A stretch of 64,000 bases of DNA from positions 4,650,001 through 4,714,000 of the forward strand of contig NZ_JAFBBY010000001.1 in assembly GCF_016907515.1 (NCBI RefSeq), given 5' to 3'. The notes beneath the pieces were generated by a model, which ran no database searches, was not told the origin of the DNA, and was given only the letters and a program-made list of their open reading frames with translations. The DNA is from Nocardioides nitrophenolicus (GTDB taxonomy: Bacteria > Actinomycetota > Actinomycetes > Propionibacteriales > Nocardioidaceae). This document shows, in pieces, positions 51,833-62,643 of this stretch. Position 1 is the first letter of the stretch; the number at the start of each line of letters is the position of its first letter. The position numbers were made by a program, and so were the translations under genes.

Positions 51833-53326
51833 ATGGAGGACATGGAGAGCACAGTGACCACGCCGGAGCAGCTCGACTTCGAGCGCTGCTACACCGCCGT
51901 GCAGTCGCGCGACCGGCGCTTCGACGGCGTCTTCTACACCGCCGTGCGCTCGACCGGGATCTACTGCCGCCCGTCCTGCCCGGCCCGCACCCCCGCGTCC
52001 CGCAATGTCTCCTTCCACCGCACGGCCGCCGCCGCCCAGGCCGCCGGCTACCGCGCCTGCAAGCGCTGCCTGCCCGACGCGACGCCCGGCAGCCCCGACT
52101 GGGACGTCGCGGCCACCGTCGCCGGCCGCGCGATGCGGCTGATCGCCGACGGCGTCGTCGACCGCGAGGGAGTCGAGGGGCTCGCGACCCGGCTCGGCTA
52201 CACCTCGCGCCATCTCTCGCGCCTGCTCACCAGCGAGCTCGGCGCCGGTCCGCTCGCGCTCGCCCGAACCCAGCGCGCCCAGACCGCGCGGGCGCTCGTC
52301 GAGAGCACCACGCTCAGTCTCGCCGACGTCGCGTTCGCGGCCGGCTTCTCCAGCGTGCGGCAGTTCAACGACACCATGCTGGAGGTGTACGACGCCACGC
52401 CCAGCCAGCTGCGCGGTCGGAAGGCGCCCGCGGGCGGACAGGTCCCGGGCGCGATCGACCTCCGGATCGCCGTCCGTACGCCGTTCCGGGGATCCGCGCT
52501 GCTGCGCTTCCTCGCCGACCGCGCGGTCCCCGGCGTCGAGGTCGCCGAGGTGCGGGCCGACGGCAGCGGCGTCTACGCCCGCACGCTCGACCTGCCCCAC
52601 GGTGCTGGTGTCGCGCGGGTCGAGCTGGCGGACCTCGACGGTGTCGGGTCGTCGTACCTCCCCCTGCGCCTGGCGCTCGACGACCTGCGCGACACGACCG
52701 CCGCGCTGGCCCGGATGCGGGCGCTGCTCGACGCCGACGCCGACCCGGTGGCCGTCGACGCCCACCTGTCCGCCGATCCGGTGCTGGCGCCGCTCGTCGC
52801 CGCCCGGCCCGGACTGCGGGTGCCGGGGCATGTCGACGGCGCGGAGGTGGCGGTGCGCGCGGTCCTCGGCCAGCAGGTCACCGTCGTGGCGGCGCGCACC
52901 GCCGCCGCCCGGCTGGTCGCCGCGCACGGCCGTCCCGTGGCGACGGGCGTCGACGGGCTCACCCACCTGTTCCCGGACGCGGCCACCGTGGCGGCCTTGG
53001 CACCCGAGGAGTTCCGGATGCCGCGGGCCCGCGGCCGCGCGCTGGTCGGGCTCTGCGCGGCCATCGCGGCGGGCGAGGTGGCGCTGGACCGCGGCCCCGA
53101 CCGCGGCGACGTACGCCGCAGCCTGCTGGCGCTGCCCGGGATCGGCCCCTGGACGGCCGACTACATCGCGCTGCGCGCGCTCGGCCACCCCGACATCTGG
53201 CTGCCGACCGACGTCGGCGTACGCAACGCGCTGGCGTGCCACCCCGGCGCCGACCTCACCCCGGAGGCATGGGCGCCGTGGCGCTCCTACGCCCTCCTGC
53301 ACCTGTGGACCTCGTTGGAAGGATGA
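51833..53326 (+). CDS. AdaA-AlkA fusion: alkylation-response regulator and DNA glycosylase
   Basis: 497 residues. The N-terminal Ada Zn domain has GIYCRPSCPA and CKRC (four Cys, the first the methyl acceptor). An AraC-type HTH follows (LATRLGYTSRHLSRLL). AlkA-type N-terminal domain then HhH-GPD: LLALPGIGPWTADYIALRAL and the catalytic Asp in PTDVG. It senses methyl phosphotriesters and removes alkylated bases. ATG 51833 has GGAGGGGGG 8 nt upstream; 51791 and 51842 are other starts. Confidence 0.88.
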   Translation: MEDMESTVTTPEQLDFERCYTAVQSRDRRFDGVFYTAVRSTGIYCRPSCPARTPASRNVSFHRTAAAAQAAGYRACKRCLPDATPGSPDWDVAATVAGRAMRLIADGVVDREGVEGLATRLGYTSRHLSRLLTSELGAGPLALARTQRAQTARALVESTTLSLADVAFAAGFSSVRQFNDTMLEVYDATPSQLRGRKAPAGGQVPGAIDLRIAVRTPFRGSALLRFLADRAVPGVEVAEVRADGSGVYARTLDLPHGAGVARVELADLDGVGSSYLPLRLALDDLRDTTAALARMRALLDADADPVAVDAHLSADPVLAPLVAARPGLRVPGHVDGAEVAVRAVLGQQVTVVAARTAAARLVAAHGRPVATGVDGLTHLFPDAATVAALAPEEFRMPRARGRALVGLCAAIAAGEVALDRGPDRGDVRRSLLALPGIGPWTADYIALRALGHPDIWLPTDVGVRNALACHPGADLTPEAWAPWRSYALLHLWTSLEG

Positions 53327-53823
53327 GAACTGCCATGTGGACCGTCATCGAATCGCCCATCGGGCCCTTGCGCCTCGTCGAGCAGGACGGCGCGATCACC
53401 GCGATCGAGTTCTCGCCGTTCCGCGACGGCGCCCGACCGCTCGGCGCCGAGGGCGCCGACCACCCCGTGCTGACGGCCGCCGCGGCCCAGCTCGCCGAGT
53501 ACTTCGCCGGTGACCGCACCGAGTTCGACCTGCCGCTCGCTCCCGTGGGCAGCGCCTGGCAGCGCCAGGTGTGGGCCCAGCTGCTCGGCATCGGCTACGG
53601 CGAGACCGCGTCGTACGGCGAGATCGCGGCCCGGCTCGGCAAGACGAATGCCGCCTCGCGCGCCGTCGGCACCGCCAACGGCGCGAACCCGATCCCCATC
53701 GTGATCCCGTGCCACCGGGTGATCGGCGCCAACGGCACGCTCACCGGGTACGCCGGCGGGCTGGAGCGCAAGCAGCTGCTGCTCGAGCTGGAGCGGGTGC
53801 CGGCTCAGGACGCCCTGTTCTGA
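53323..53823 (+). CDS. ogt: Methylated-DNA-protein cysteine methyltransferase
   Basis: 166 residues. Active cysteine in PIPIVIPCHRVIG and the HTH GYGETASYGEIAARLG. It takes the methyl from O6-methylguanine to its own Cys. Start ATG 53323 overlaps the fusion gene's stop by 4 nt (53335 is another start). The pair forms an adaptive-response-like operon. Confidence 0.9.
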   Translation: MRTAMWTVIESPIGPLRLVEQDGAITAIEFSPFRDGARPLGAEGADHPVLTAAAAQLAEYFAGDRTEFDLPLAPVGSAWQRQVWAQLLGIGYGETASYGEIAARLGKTNAASRAVGTANGANPIPIVIPCHRVIGANGTLTGYAGGLERKQLLLELERVPAQDALF

Positions 53824-53833
53824 GCGGGCCGGC

Positions 53834-54709
53834 TCAGGCCGGGTCCTCGTAGGTGACCTGCAGCGAGCACAGGCCGTTGTTGAAGTTCCTGAGGTTCGAC
53901 ATCGTGATCGCGAAGGTGTGCTGGGCGTCGATCAGCAGGTTGACCGGCGTCGTGGTCGTCGTCACGACGATGCTCCCCGCGCCGCCGGACCCGAGCGGCG
54001 TCGTGCTGTCGGAGGTGAGCCCGGTCGGGGTGGGCAGATAGCGCACCAGGTTCAGGGAGTAGGTGTCGGCGGAGGTGCCGTCGTAGACCGACGCCGTGAC
54101 CGACGTGATCCGCGACCCGACGGGCAGTGTCAGCGGCACACTGCCGCTGGCCGTCGTGGTGTTGTCGAAGTTGGTGACGCAGCCGTTGGTCGTCCCGTAG
54201 CCCGCGGTGGTGGAGCCGGTCAGCACCATCGCCCACGGACTGATCGCCAGCGTGTGGCTGGTCGGGACCCGGCGGTAGTAGCCCACCACGTCGGCGTCGA
54301 CCCTGGTCCTCCCCTTCGTTCCGGCCAGCGTGACCTGGCCGCCACCGAGCGCGACGGAGGCCTGGGTCGCGACGGCCTTGCGGGCCGCGGACCAGGCGAG
54401 GACCGGGGTGCGCGGGACGCTGCTGCCGCTGGCCCAGGCCCGCAGCGCCCCCGGCGTCGAGCCCTTGGCCTGGATCGCGAGGGCGACCGCGACCGCGTCC
54501 GCGGGAACGCCGCACCGGCCGACGACAGGAACCACGGCCTGACGCTTCTTCTTGAGCTTGACGATGGGCAGGCCGCAAGGGGCGATCGGCACGTACTCCG
54601 AGCGTTCCCCGGCCGCGGGGCGCGCGTCGGCCGGCGTACCGGAGGCGACGGCGGTGGCTGCGGCGAGAGCCAGAGCGGCGGTGAGAGCGGTGAAGGTGGA
54701 CCTGGACAT
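53834..54709 (-). CDS. Secreted protein with signal peptide
   Basis: 291 residues. Signal peptide of about 28 residues ends near VASGTPADA. YVPIAPCGLP and VVGRCGVPADAVAVALAI match a repeated extracellular domain of actinobacteria with unclear role. The second part has strands (TTTPVNLLIDAQHTFAITM). Cys at 44, 63 and others may form disulfides. No catalytic motif. Confidence 0.7.
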   Translation of the reverse strand: MSRSTFTALTAALALAAATAVASGTPADARPAAGERSEYVPIAPCGLPIVKLKKKRQAVVPVVGRCGVPADAVAVALAIQAKGSTPGALRAWASGSSVPRTPVLAWSAARKAVATQASVALGGGQVTLAGTKGRTRVDADVVGYYRRVPTSHTLAISPWAMVLTGSTTAGYGTTNGCVTNFDNTTTASGSVPLTLPVGSRITSVTASVYDGTSADTYSLNLVRYLPTPTGLTSDSTTPLGSGGAGSIVVTTTTTPVNLLIDAQHTFAITMSNLRNFNNGLCSLQVTYEDPA

Positions 54710-54780
54710 GGGCGTCTCCCGAAGGGGTGGGTCCTCGGAGCGTACTGCTGGGTCGACCCCGCCGGTATGGCCCTGGAGGA

Positions 54781-55503
54781 CTACTCCGCGGCAGCCCGTC
54801 GCAGCGACTCCGAGAGCCGCTCGGCGGCGGCGAGCACCGCGGGAGCGTGCATCCGGCCGGGCTGACGCGACAGCCGCTCGAGCGGGCCGGAGACCGACAC
54901 CGCGGCGATCACCTTCCCGCCGGGGGAGCGGACCGGAGCCGACACCGAGGCCACGCCCTGCTCGCGCTCGCCGACCGACTGCGCCCAGCCGCGGCGGCGG
55001 ATCGCGGAGAGCTCGGCGGCGGAGAAGGCGGAGTTCTGCAGGCCGCGGTGGATCCGCTCCGGGTCGTCCCACGCGAGCAGGACCTGCGCGGCCGAGCCGG
55101 CGCGCATGGTGAGCTGGGAGCCGATCGGGATGGTGTCGCGCAGGCCGGAGGGGCGCTCGGCGGCGGCGACGCAGACGCGGTGGTCGCCCTGACGGCGCCA
55201 CAGCTGCGCGGACTCGCCGGTGATGTCGCGCAGCCGCGCGAGCACCGGGCCGGCGGTCGCGAGCAGCCGGTCCTCGCCGGCGGCGGCGGAGAGCTCTGCA
55301 AGACGCGGGCCGAGGACGAAGCGGCCCTGCATGTCGCGCGCCACGAGGCGGTGGTGCTCGAGGGCGACCGCCAGCCGGTGGGCGGTCGGCCGGGCCAGGC
55401 CGGTGCCGGCGACGAGGCCCGCCAGGGTGGCCGGGCCGGACTCAAGTGCGGTGAGCACCAGGGCCGCCTTGTCGAGTACGCCGACGCCGCTCGAGTTGTC
55501 CAT
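54781..55503 (-). CDS. ndgR: IclR-family regulator (LtbR/NdgR type)
   Basis: 240 residues. N-terminal w[23 protein letters not shown] and [15 protein letters not shown]; the rest is the IclR ligand domain. It is divergent from leuC with 100 nt between, as LtbR of Corynebacterium and NdgR of Streptomyces, which control leuCD. ATG 55503 is used; a longer start runs into the leuC promoter. Confidence 0.83.
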   Translation of the reverse strand: MDNSSGVGVLDKAALVLTALESGPATLAGLVAGTGLARPTAHRLAVALEHHRLVARDMQGRFVLGPRLAELSAAAGEDRLLATAGPVLARLRDITGESAQLWRRQGDHRVCVAAAERPSGLRDTIPIGSQLTMRAGSAAQVLLAWDDPERIHRGLQNSAFSAAELSAIRRRGWAQSVGEREQGVASVSAPVRSPGGKVIAAVSVSGPLERLSRQPGRMHAPAVLAAAERLSESLRRAAAE

Positions 55504-55517
55504 ATGGCAATACTGCC
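55500..55517. promoter_or_regulatory. Possible operator between ndgR-type gene and leuC
   Basis: CCATATGG at 55500-55507 and GGCA-ATAC-TGCC at 55506-55517 are two overlapping palindromes at the regulator's start codon, about 90 nt before leuC. Either may be the IclR-type site. Confidence 0.45.
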
Positions 55518-55603
55518 GTCTCGGATCCTGGGATGCAAGAGTACGCTGGATCTCGGTCGGCGGCAGAGGTGCCGTCGACGACCCGAACGAGGAGGAGCGA
55601 GTC

Positions 55604-57016
<1,413 letters not shown>

Positions 57017-57031
57017 GAAGGAGACAGCGTC

Positions 57032-57625
57032 ATGGAGAAGTTCACCTCCCACACCGGTACGGCGCTCCCGCTGCGTCGCAGCAACGTCGACACCGACCAG
57101 ATCATCCCGGCGGTCTACCTCAAGCGGGTGACGCGCACCGGCTTCGAGGACGGCCTGTTCGCCGCATGGCGCAACGACCCGGAGTTCGTGGCCAACAAGC
57201 CCGAGTACCAGGGCGTGTCGATCCTGGTCGCCGGTCCCGACTTCGGCACCGGGTCCTCGCGCGAGCACGCCGTGTGGGCGCTGATGGACTACGGCTTCAA
57301 GGTCGTGCTGTCGAGCCGGTTCGCCGACATCTTCCGCGGCAACTCCGGCAAGGCCGGGCTGCTCTCGGTGCCGGTCGAGCAGGACGTGATCGAGCAGCTG
57401 TGGGCGGCGATCGAGGCCGACCCCACCACGCAGATCACCGTCGACCTCGAGTCCCGCACGGTCACCTGCGGCGACCTCGTCGCGCCCTTCCAGATCGACG
57501 ACTACACCCGCTACCGGCTGCTCAACGGTCTCGACGACATCGGCATCACGCTCGGCAACGAGGCCGACATCGCGGCGTACGAGAGCGGTCGACCGAGCTG
57601 GAAGCCGGTCACCCAGCACGCCTGA
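57032..57625 (+). CDS. leuD: 3-isopropylmalate dehydratase small subunit
   Basis: 197 residues. [16 protein letters not shown] near 18-33 and [17 protein letters not shown] near 70-86 are the LeuD/swivel-domain hallmarks. AAGGAG lies before the ATG. Partner of LeuC in one operon; a strong hairpin ends the transcript. Confidence 0.95.
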   Translation: MEKFTSHTGTALPLRRSNVDTDQIIPAVYLKRVTRTGFEDGLFAAWRNDPEFVANKPEYQGVSILVAGPDFGTGSSREHAVWALMDYGFKVVLSSRFADIFRGNSGKAGLLSVPVEQDVIEQLWAAIEADPTTQITVDLESRTVTCGDLVAPFQIDDYTRYRLLNGLDDIGITLGNEADIAAYESGRPSWKPVTQHA

Positions 57626-57648
57626 GTAGTGGCTGAAACCCCTCTGGG

Positions 57649-57683
57649 ACGGGCCGATTCGCGACATTCGCGAGTCGGCCCGT
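57649..57683 (+). terminator. Terminator after leuD
   Basis: A 16-bp stem, 57649-57664 with 57668-57683, one G-U, and a 3-base loop. CGGCTTT follows. Confidence 0.75.
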
Positions 57684-57802
57684 CGGCTTTCCCGGATTCG
57701 CCCGGATCGGTGCGTGAGGGCCGCTCAGGGCGAAAAAGGGCCCGAAACGGCCGAAATACCGCAGAAATCACGAAAAAAGAGGCACCAACTTCGGCGTGGT
57801 GA

Positions 57803-57831
57803 TTGTGAGCGTGTCTACTAGTGCCTAGCGT
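57803..57831 (+). promoter_or_regulatory. Promoter of the HU gene
   Basis: TTGTGA at 57803-57808 and TAGCGT at 57826-57831 with a 17-base spacer. This is a close sigma-70-type match, 80 nt before the HU start. An A-rich run precedes it. Confidence 0.65.
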
Positions 57832-57912
57832 TCCCATGAAAGGACGGCTGGGCGAGGGCTCGGCCGCAACAGCCCAAGGGACGCCCGGCGCGGCGTTTCG
57901 GAAGGACAGGTA

Positions 57913-58512
57913 GTGAACAAGTCTCAGTTGATCGACGCGCTGGCCGACCGCTTCGAGGGAAGCCGCAAGGACGCGGCGCACGCCCTCGACGCGGTTCTCG
58001 ACACGATCACCCGTCAGGTCGCGAAGGGCGAGAAGGTCGCCATCACCGGCTTCGGCTCCTTCGAGAAGGCCGTCCGCAACGCCCGTTGGGTCCGCAACCC
58101 GCAGACCGGCGAGCGCGTGAAGACCAAGAAGAAGGCCGTTCCGAAGTTCAGCGCCGGCGCTGACCTGAAGAACGTCGTGTCGGGCGCCAAGAAGCTCCCG
58201 GCCCTGCCGAAGCCGGCCAAGAAGGCCGCTGCTCCGGCGAAGAAGGCCGCGACGACCGTCGCCAAGAAGGCCGCCGCTCCGGCCAAGAAGGCGGCCACCA
58301 CCGTCAAGAAGGCGGCGCCCGCGAAGAAGGCGGCTCCGGCGAAGAAGGCCGCTCCCGCGAAGAAGGCTCCGGCCAAGAAGGCGCCCGCCGCCAAGAAGGC
58401 CGCTCCCGCGAAGAAGGCCCCGGCCAAGAAGGCGCCCGCCGCCAAGAAGGCCCCCGCCAAGAAGGCTCCGGCCAAGAAGGCTCCGGCCAAGAAGACCGCG
58501 AAGAAGGCCTGA
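57913..58512 (+). CDS. hupB: HU histone-like protein with Lys/Ala/Pro tail
   Basis: 199 residues. Residues 1-90 are [31 protein letters not shown] and [19 protein letters not shown], the DNA-binding arms. The last ~105 residues repeat [11 protein letters not shown] units, as in mycobacterial HupB. It binds and compacts DNA. GTG with GGAAGGAC before. The tail is internally repetitive and prone to length change. Confidence 0.95.
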   Translation: MNKSQLIDALADRFEGSRKDAAHALDAVLDTITRQVAKGEKVAITGFGSFEKAVRNARWVRNPQTGERVKTKKKAVPKFSAGADLKNVVSGAKKLPALPKPAKKAAAPAKKAATTVAKKAAAPAKKAATTVKKAAPAKKAAPAKKAAPAKKAPAKKAPAAKKAAPAKKAPAKKAPAAKKAPAKKAPAKKAPAKKTAKKA

Positions 58513-58532
58513 CGCCAGCTTCGACGTCCATT

Positions 58533-58570
58533 CGAACGGGCCGCACTCCACGACGAGTGCGGCCCGTTCG
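58533..58570. terminator. Terminator between hupB and cofC
   Basis: A perfect 16-bp stem, 58533-58548 with 58555-58570, and a 6-base loop. It serves both convergent genes. No T tract. Confidence 0.8.
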
Positions 58571-58575
58571 GCGTC

Positions 58576-59226
58576 TCAGGGGCGACGGGGGAGGGAGCCG
58601 ATCGTGCGCACCACGGCGGTCGACGCGGGCCCGAGCCCGAGCGCGATCGCGTCGGTGAGACTGTCCAGGTCGTCGACGTCGCGACGCAGCGTCACCAGTT
58701 CCCCGGCCAGCGCGCGGGCCCCGGAACCCCCATGGGCACTGGCCGATCCCACGCCGTAGCGCGGGTCGAACTCGTCGTACGCCGCGGAGTAGAGCGTGGT
58801 TCCCGTCGTGTCGGCGTCGCGCACGAAGCACGGCCCCGGCTGCGAGCCGGCGTCGACGAGCGCCGCCGCGAGGTCCTCGGAGGTGAGCGCGGGCAGGTCG
58901 GCGCACAGCGCGACGGGCCGCAGGTCCGGCCGTTCGGCACGCAGCACGGCAGCCGCGTGCCGCAGAGCGGCGTTGAGGCCACCGCCCGGATCCGCACAGG
59001 TCCGCGCGCCACGCGCGGCGAGCGTGGCGGCGAAGGCGTCGTCGTCGCTGACCACCAGCACCCCCGCCACGCCGGAGGTCCGCAGGCAGGCGTCGACGAC
59101 ATCGGTCGCGAACGCGGCCGCGAGCCGCGAGCGCTCGTCGTCGCGCAGCGTCCCGAGCCGGGACTTGCCCGTGCCCGGCGACTTCACCGGCAGCAGCACG
59201 GCGAAGGAGCCCGGACGCGTGAACAC
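58576..59226 (-). CDS. fbiD: 2-phospho-L-lactate/phosphoenolpyruvate guanylyltransferase
   Basis: 216 residues, CofC/FbiD family. [15 protein letters not shown] near 9-23 is the nucleotide-binding start; ALCADLPAL near 107 and [10 protein letters not shown] near the end are conserved. It makes the guanylylated precursor of coenzyme F420. In actinobacteria the substrate is thought to be phosphoenolpyruvate. Start is GTG. No fbiA/B gene is in the window. Confidence 0.88.
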   Translation of the reverse strand: MFTRPGSFAVLLPVKSPGTGKSRLGTLRDDERSRLAAAFATDVVDACLRTSGVAGVLVVSDDDAFAATLAARGARTCADPGGGLNAALRHAAAVLRAERPDLRPVALCADLPALTSEDLAAALVDAGSQPGPCFVRDADTTGTTLYSAAYDEFDPRYGVGSASAHGGSGARALAGELVTLRRDVDDLDSLTDAIALGLGPASTAVVRTIGSLPRRP

Positions 59227-59298
59227 CCCGCAATCCTGTCAGGCGGCCCGGTCGTGCCCCGGAGTGCCCACGGCGACTGAGCGGTAACCTGCATTCTC

Positions 59299-60051
59299 GT
59301 GAGTGTGCGCAAGCTGCAGGAGAAGCGGGGATGGGCCTTCAACATCGCCGTACCCATCATCAAGCCCACGCTCCTGGCGACCACCCGGCGCGAATGGATC
59401 GGCGGGGAGAACATCCCCGAGAGCGGCGGCTTCATCATCGCCCTCAACCACATCTCCCACGTCGACCCGCTCACCGCCGCACACCTCGTCTACGACCACG
59501 GCTACAAGCCGCGCTATCTCGCCAAGTCCGGCCTCTTCGACAACAAGGCCCTCGGCTTCTTCCTGCGCAGCGCCGGACAGATCCCGGTGAAGCGGGAGAC
59601 CAAGGACGCCGTCGGTGCGTACGCCGCCGCGGTGGAGGCGGTGCGAGAGGGCCAGTGCGTCGTGATCTACCCGGAGGCCACGATCACCCGCGACCCCGAC
59701 ATGTGGCCGATGAAGGGCAAGTCGGGCGCGGCCCGGATCGCGTTGGAGACCGGCTGTCCGGTGATCCCGGTCGGACAGTGGGGAGCCCACGAGATCCTGC
59801 CGCCGTACACCAAGCGGCCGCACCTCGTGCCCCGCCACAAGGTCGTGATGCGGGTCGGGCCGCCCGTCCAGCTCGAAGACCTGCGGGCCAAGGAGCGCAC
59901 CATCGCCGTCGTCAACGAGGCGACCGAGCGGATCATGACCGCGATCACCCATCAGCTCGAGCTGGTGCGCGGCGAGACCGCGCCCGCCGAGCGCTACGAC
60001 ATGGCCGTGCGCGGCGACCGGTTCAAGAAGAACAAGAAGGCGGCGAGCTGA
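59299..60051 (+). CDS. plsC: 1-acyl-sn-glycerol-3-phosphate acyltransferase
   Basis: 250 residues. Catalytic NHISHVDPL (the H-x4-D motif) is at residues 50-58 and [12 protein letters not shown] (EGT-like) near 125. It makes phosphatidate. TAACCT at 59283-59288 precedes the GTG. The stop overlaps gpsA by one base, so the two phospholipid genes are joined. Confidence 0.9.
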   Translation: MSVRKLQEKRGWAFNIAVPIIKPTLLATTRREWIGGENIPESGGFIIALNHISHVDPLTAAHLVYDHGYKPRYLAKSGLFDNKALGFFLRSAGQIPVKRETKDAVGAYAAAVEAVREGQCVVIYPEATITRDPDMWPMKGKSGAARIALETGCPVIPVGQWGAHEILPPYTKRPHLVPRHKVVMRVGPPVQLEDLRAKERTIAVVNEATERIMTAITHQLELVRGETAPAERYDMAVRGDRFKKNKKAAS

Positions 60052-61055
60052 TGGGCAACAAGGTCGCGGTGCTCGGCGCCGGATCCTGGGGGACGGCGTT
60101 CTCGATCGTGCTGGCCGACGCCGGCAACGACGTGAGCATGTGGGCGCGGCGCGAGGAGGTCGCCGCCTCGATCAACGAGCGGCACGAGAACGTCGACTAC
60201 CTCTCCGGCATCGAGCTGCCCCGCCGGATCACGGCCACGCACGACCCCGAGCAGGCGCTCGCCGGCGCCGACGTCGTCGTGCTCGCCGTACCGTCGCAGT
60301 CGCTGCGCGACAACCTCCCCACCTTCCTGCCGTACGTCGAGTCCGACGCCGTCCTCGTGTCCTTGATGAAGGGCGTCGAGCTCGGCACCCTCAAGCGGAT
60401 GTCGGAGGTGATCGCCGAGGTCGGCGACATCGCCGCCGACCGGATCGCCGTCGTCAGCGGCCCCAACCTCGCCCGCGAGATCGCCCGCCGCGAGCCGGCC
60501 GCCTCGGTCGTCGCCTGCGCCGACGAGAGCGTCGCGACCAGGCTCCAGAGCCGGCTGCACTCCCCGGCGTTCCGGCCCTACACCAGCGTCGACGTCCTCG
60601 GCTGCGAGTACGGCGGCGCCTACAAGAACGTGGTCGCGCTGTGCGTCGGCATGGCCGTAGGCCAGGGCTTCGGCGACAACACCACCGCCTCGCTGATCAC
60701 CCGCGGCCTCGCCGAGACCGCCCGCCTCGCCATGAACCTCGGCGCCAACCCGCTCACCCTGATGGGTCTCGCGGGCCTCGGCGACCTCGTCGCCACCTGC
60801 TCCTCGCCGCTGTCGCGCAACCGCACCTTCGGCGAGAAGCTGGGCCAGGGGATGACCGTCGAGGAGATCTACGCCTCGACCCGTCAGGTCGCCGAGGGCG
60901 CCAAGTCCTGCTCGTCGCTGCGCGCCCTCGCCGCCCGGACCGGCGTGGACGCGCCGATCGTGGACGCGGTCGACGAGGTGGTGCAGGGGCGGATGACGAC
61001 GTCGCAGCTGATGGATGCGTTCATCAGTCGGGACACGAAGGCTGAGCTGAGCTGA
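60051..61055 (+). CDS. gpsA: Glycerol-3-phosphate dehydrogenase (NAD(P)+)
   Basis: 334 residues. [10 protein letters not shown] near 9-18 binds the cofactor; GPNLAREIA and catalytic Lys in [13 protein letters not shown] are conserved; [17 protein letters not shown] is the family signature. It makes sn-glycerol 3-phosphate from dihydroxyacetone phosphate for PlsC. Confidence 0.95.
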   Translation: MGNKVAVLGAGSWGTAFSIVLADAGNDVSMWARREEVAASINERHENVDYLSGIELPRRITATHDPEQALAGADVVVLAVPSQSLRDNLPTFLPYVESDAVLVSLMKGVELGTLKRMSEVIAEVGDIAADRIAVVSGPNLAREIARREPAASVVACADESVATRLQSRLHSPAFRPYTSVDVLGCEYGGAYKNVVALCVGMAVGQGFGDNTTASLITRGLAETARLAMNLGANPLTLMGLAGLGDLVATCSSPLSRNRTFGEKLGQGMTVEEIYASTRQVAEGAKSCSSLRALAARTGVDAPIVDAVDEVVQGRMTTSQLMDAFISRDTKAELS

Positions 61056-61060
61056 GCGGC

Positions 61061-61094
61061 TGCAGGAATCGCCGGTCGACCGGCGATTCCTGCA
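61061..61094. repeat. Dispersed palindromic element, copy 2
   Basis: A perfect 34-bp palindrome centred on GTCGAC, with arms TGCAGGAATCGCCGGTC and its complement. It differs at three positions from 2123-2156. It follows gpsA and may act as a terminator. Confidence 0.9.
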
Positions 61095-61146
61095 CTGGGC
61101 GGCCATTGCAACGCCCGACAAGTGCAAGAAACGCCCGCCCAGTGCA
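61091..61146. repeat. Second inverted repeat after gpsA
   Basis: TGCACTGGGCGG (61091-61102) and CCGCCCAGTGCA (61135-61146) are perfect complements with 32 nt between. It shares its first bases with the palindrome before it, so the two structures exclude each other. Confidence 0.75.
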
Positions 61147-61156
61147 ACGGGTGGGG

Positions 61157-61507
61157 CTAGAGGTACGCCGCCAGCAGCTCCGCCGCGGCCCGCAGCTCCG
61201 CCGCCCGCTCGGGCGCCTGCGCCTCCACCTGACCCGCCGCGGCCAGCCGCTCGTCCCTCTCACCCGCGACCAGCGTCCGTACGTCGTCATCGGTGAGCTC
61301 GCGCCGCGCGGCCTCGGCCGCGCCCAGCCCCATGGCCGCGCCGGCGATCGGTCCGGCACTCGTCGTCCGCGACGACTCGGTCACCGGCACCGCCTCGGCG
61401 TTCGCGACCACGGCCGTCATGGTCCGCAGCACCTTCACCCGCGGGAGATCGCGGGCCTTCATCGCCGTGGCGAGGTCGGCCCGCAGCCGAGCGGCGAGCT
61501 CGCTCAT
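61157..61507 (-). CDS. GatB/YqeY-domain protein
   Basis: 116 residues of the YqeY family: MKARDLPRVKVLRTMTAVVA near the start and ELTDDDVRTLVAGERDERL in the middle. The fold is that of the GatB tail, and it may bind tRNA. The start overlaps the MetB-type gene's stop by 4 nt. Confidence 0.8.
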   Translation of the reverse strand: MSELAARLRADLATAMKARDLPRVKVLRTMTAVVANAEAVPVTESSRTTSAGPIAGAAMGLGAAEAARRELTDDDVRTLVAGERDERLAAAGQVEAQAPERAAELRAAAELLAAYL

Positions 61508-62619
61508 GCGTTGATCCTGTCGAGCGCCTGCTTCAGGTCGGCCCACAGGTCCTCGACGTCCTCGATGCCGACGGAGAGCCGCACCAGGCCCTCGGGAATC
61601 GTCGCGGGCTCGAGCTTCCACCGGCGCCGGCGCTCGAAGGTCGACTCCACGCCGCCGAGCGAGGTGGTGTGGACCCACAGGGAGGTGGCGCGGACCAGGA
61701 AGTCGCCGGCGTCGGCGCCGCCGGCGAGGACCGGCGCGACGATCGCGCCGAAGCCGGGATAGCGGACCTCCGCTACGGCGGGGTGGTCGGCGAGGCGGCG
61801 GGCCAGCTCGGACGCGTTGGCGGCGGCCCGCTCGAGGCGGACGTGGAGGGTGCGCAGGCCGCGCAGGGCCAGCCAGGCCTCGAACGGACCGGGTACGGCG
61901 CCGGCCAGGTCGCGGCGGCCCTTGAGGGCGCCGTACACCTCGTCGTCGGTCCCCTCGGCGGGCACGACGATCGCGCCCATCAGGACGTCGCTGTGCCCCG
62001 CGATGTACTTCGTGGCCGAGTGCACGACGATGTCCGCACCGAGCGACAGCGGCTGCTGGAGCAGGGGAGTGGCGAAGGTGTTGTCGACGACGACCCGGAT
62101 GCCGAGCTCGTGCGCGGCCGCGGTCAGGGCGGGGATGTCGGCGATCTCCAGGGCCGGGTTCGTGGGGGACTCCAGCCAGAGCAGACCGCAGTCCTCGTCG
62201 GCCTGCAGGGCGGCGATGACGGCGGCGGTGTCGGTGATGTCGACCAGCGTCGCCTTCAGCCGGCCCCGGGACTCGGCGTCGGCGAGCGCGGTCACCGAGC
62301 CGTTGTAGGCGTGCCGCGGCGCGATCACGCTGCTGCCGATGCCGACCAGGTCCAGGATCGTGGTCACCGCGGCCATGCCCGACGAGAACGCCAGCGCCCG
62401 GCCACCCTCCAGCGCGCCGAGGGCATCCTCGAAGGCGGACCAGGTGGGATTGCCGTAGCGGCCGTACTCCAGCTCGCCGGTCGCGCCGTACGTCGAGGTC
62501 ATCGTGATCGGCACGTTCATCGGCTGGTCGGGCTCATGGGGCGGCCGACCCGCGGTGACGGCGACGGTCGCGGGGTGCAGCGGACGAGGCGGGCGGGGTG
62601 CGGACTCGGAGCCGGACAT
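61504..62619 (-). CDS. Cys/Met-metabolism PLP enzyme (MetB/cystathionine lyase family)
   Basis: 371 residues. YGRYGNPTWSAFEDAL near 49-64 and the PLP lysine in SATKYIAGHSD near 199-209 are the family marks. It may act in trans-sulfuration as cystathionine gamma-synthase or lyase; the sequence alone does not choose. Divergent from ddl by 24 nt. Confidence 0.88.
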   Translation of the reverse strand: MSGSESAPRPPRPLHPATVAVTAGRPPHEPDQPMNVPITMTSTYGATGELEYGRYGNPTWSAFEDALGALEGGRALAFSSGMAAVTTILDLVGIGSSVIAPRHAYNGSVTALADAESRGRLKATLVDITDTAAVIAALQADEDCGLLWLESPTNPALEIADIPALTAAAHELGIRVVVDNTFATPLLQQPLSLGADIVVHSATKYIAGHSDVLMGAIVVPAEGTDDEVYGALKGRRDLAGAVPGPFEAWLALRGLRTLHVRLERAAANASELARRLADHPAVAEVRYPGFGAIVAPVLAGGADAGDFLVRATSLWVHTTSLGGVESTFERRRRWKLEPATIPEGLVRLSVGIEDVEDLWADLKQALDRINA

Positions 62620-62643
62620 GTCCCAAAGGTAGGGTCTTCGCCG

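Noticed and set aside
58200..58510. CRISPR-like or satellite repeat
   Set aside because: It is the coding repeat of the Lys/Ala/Pro tail of HU, not spaced identical repeats.
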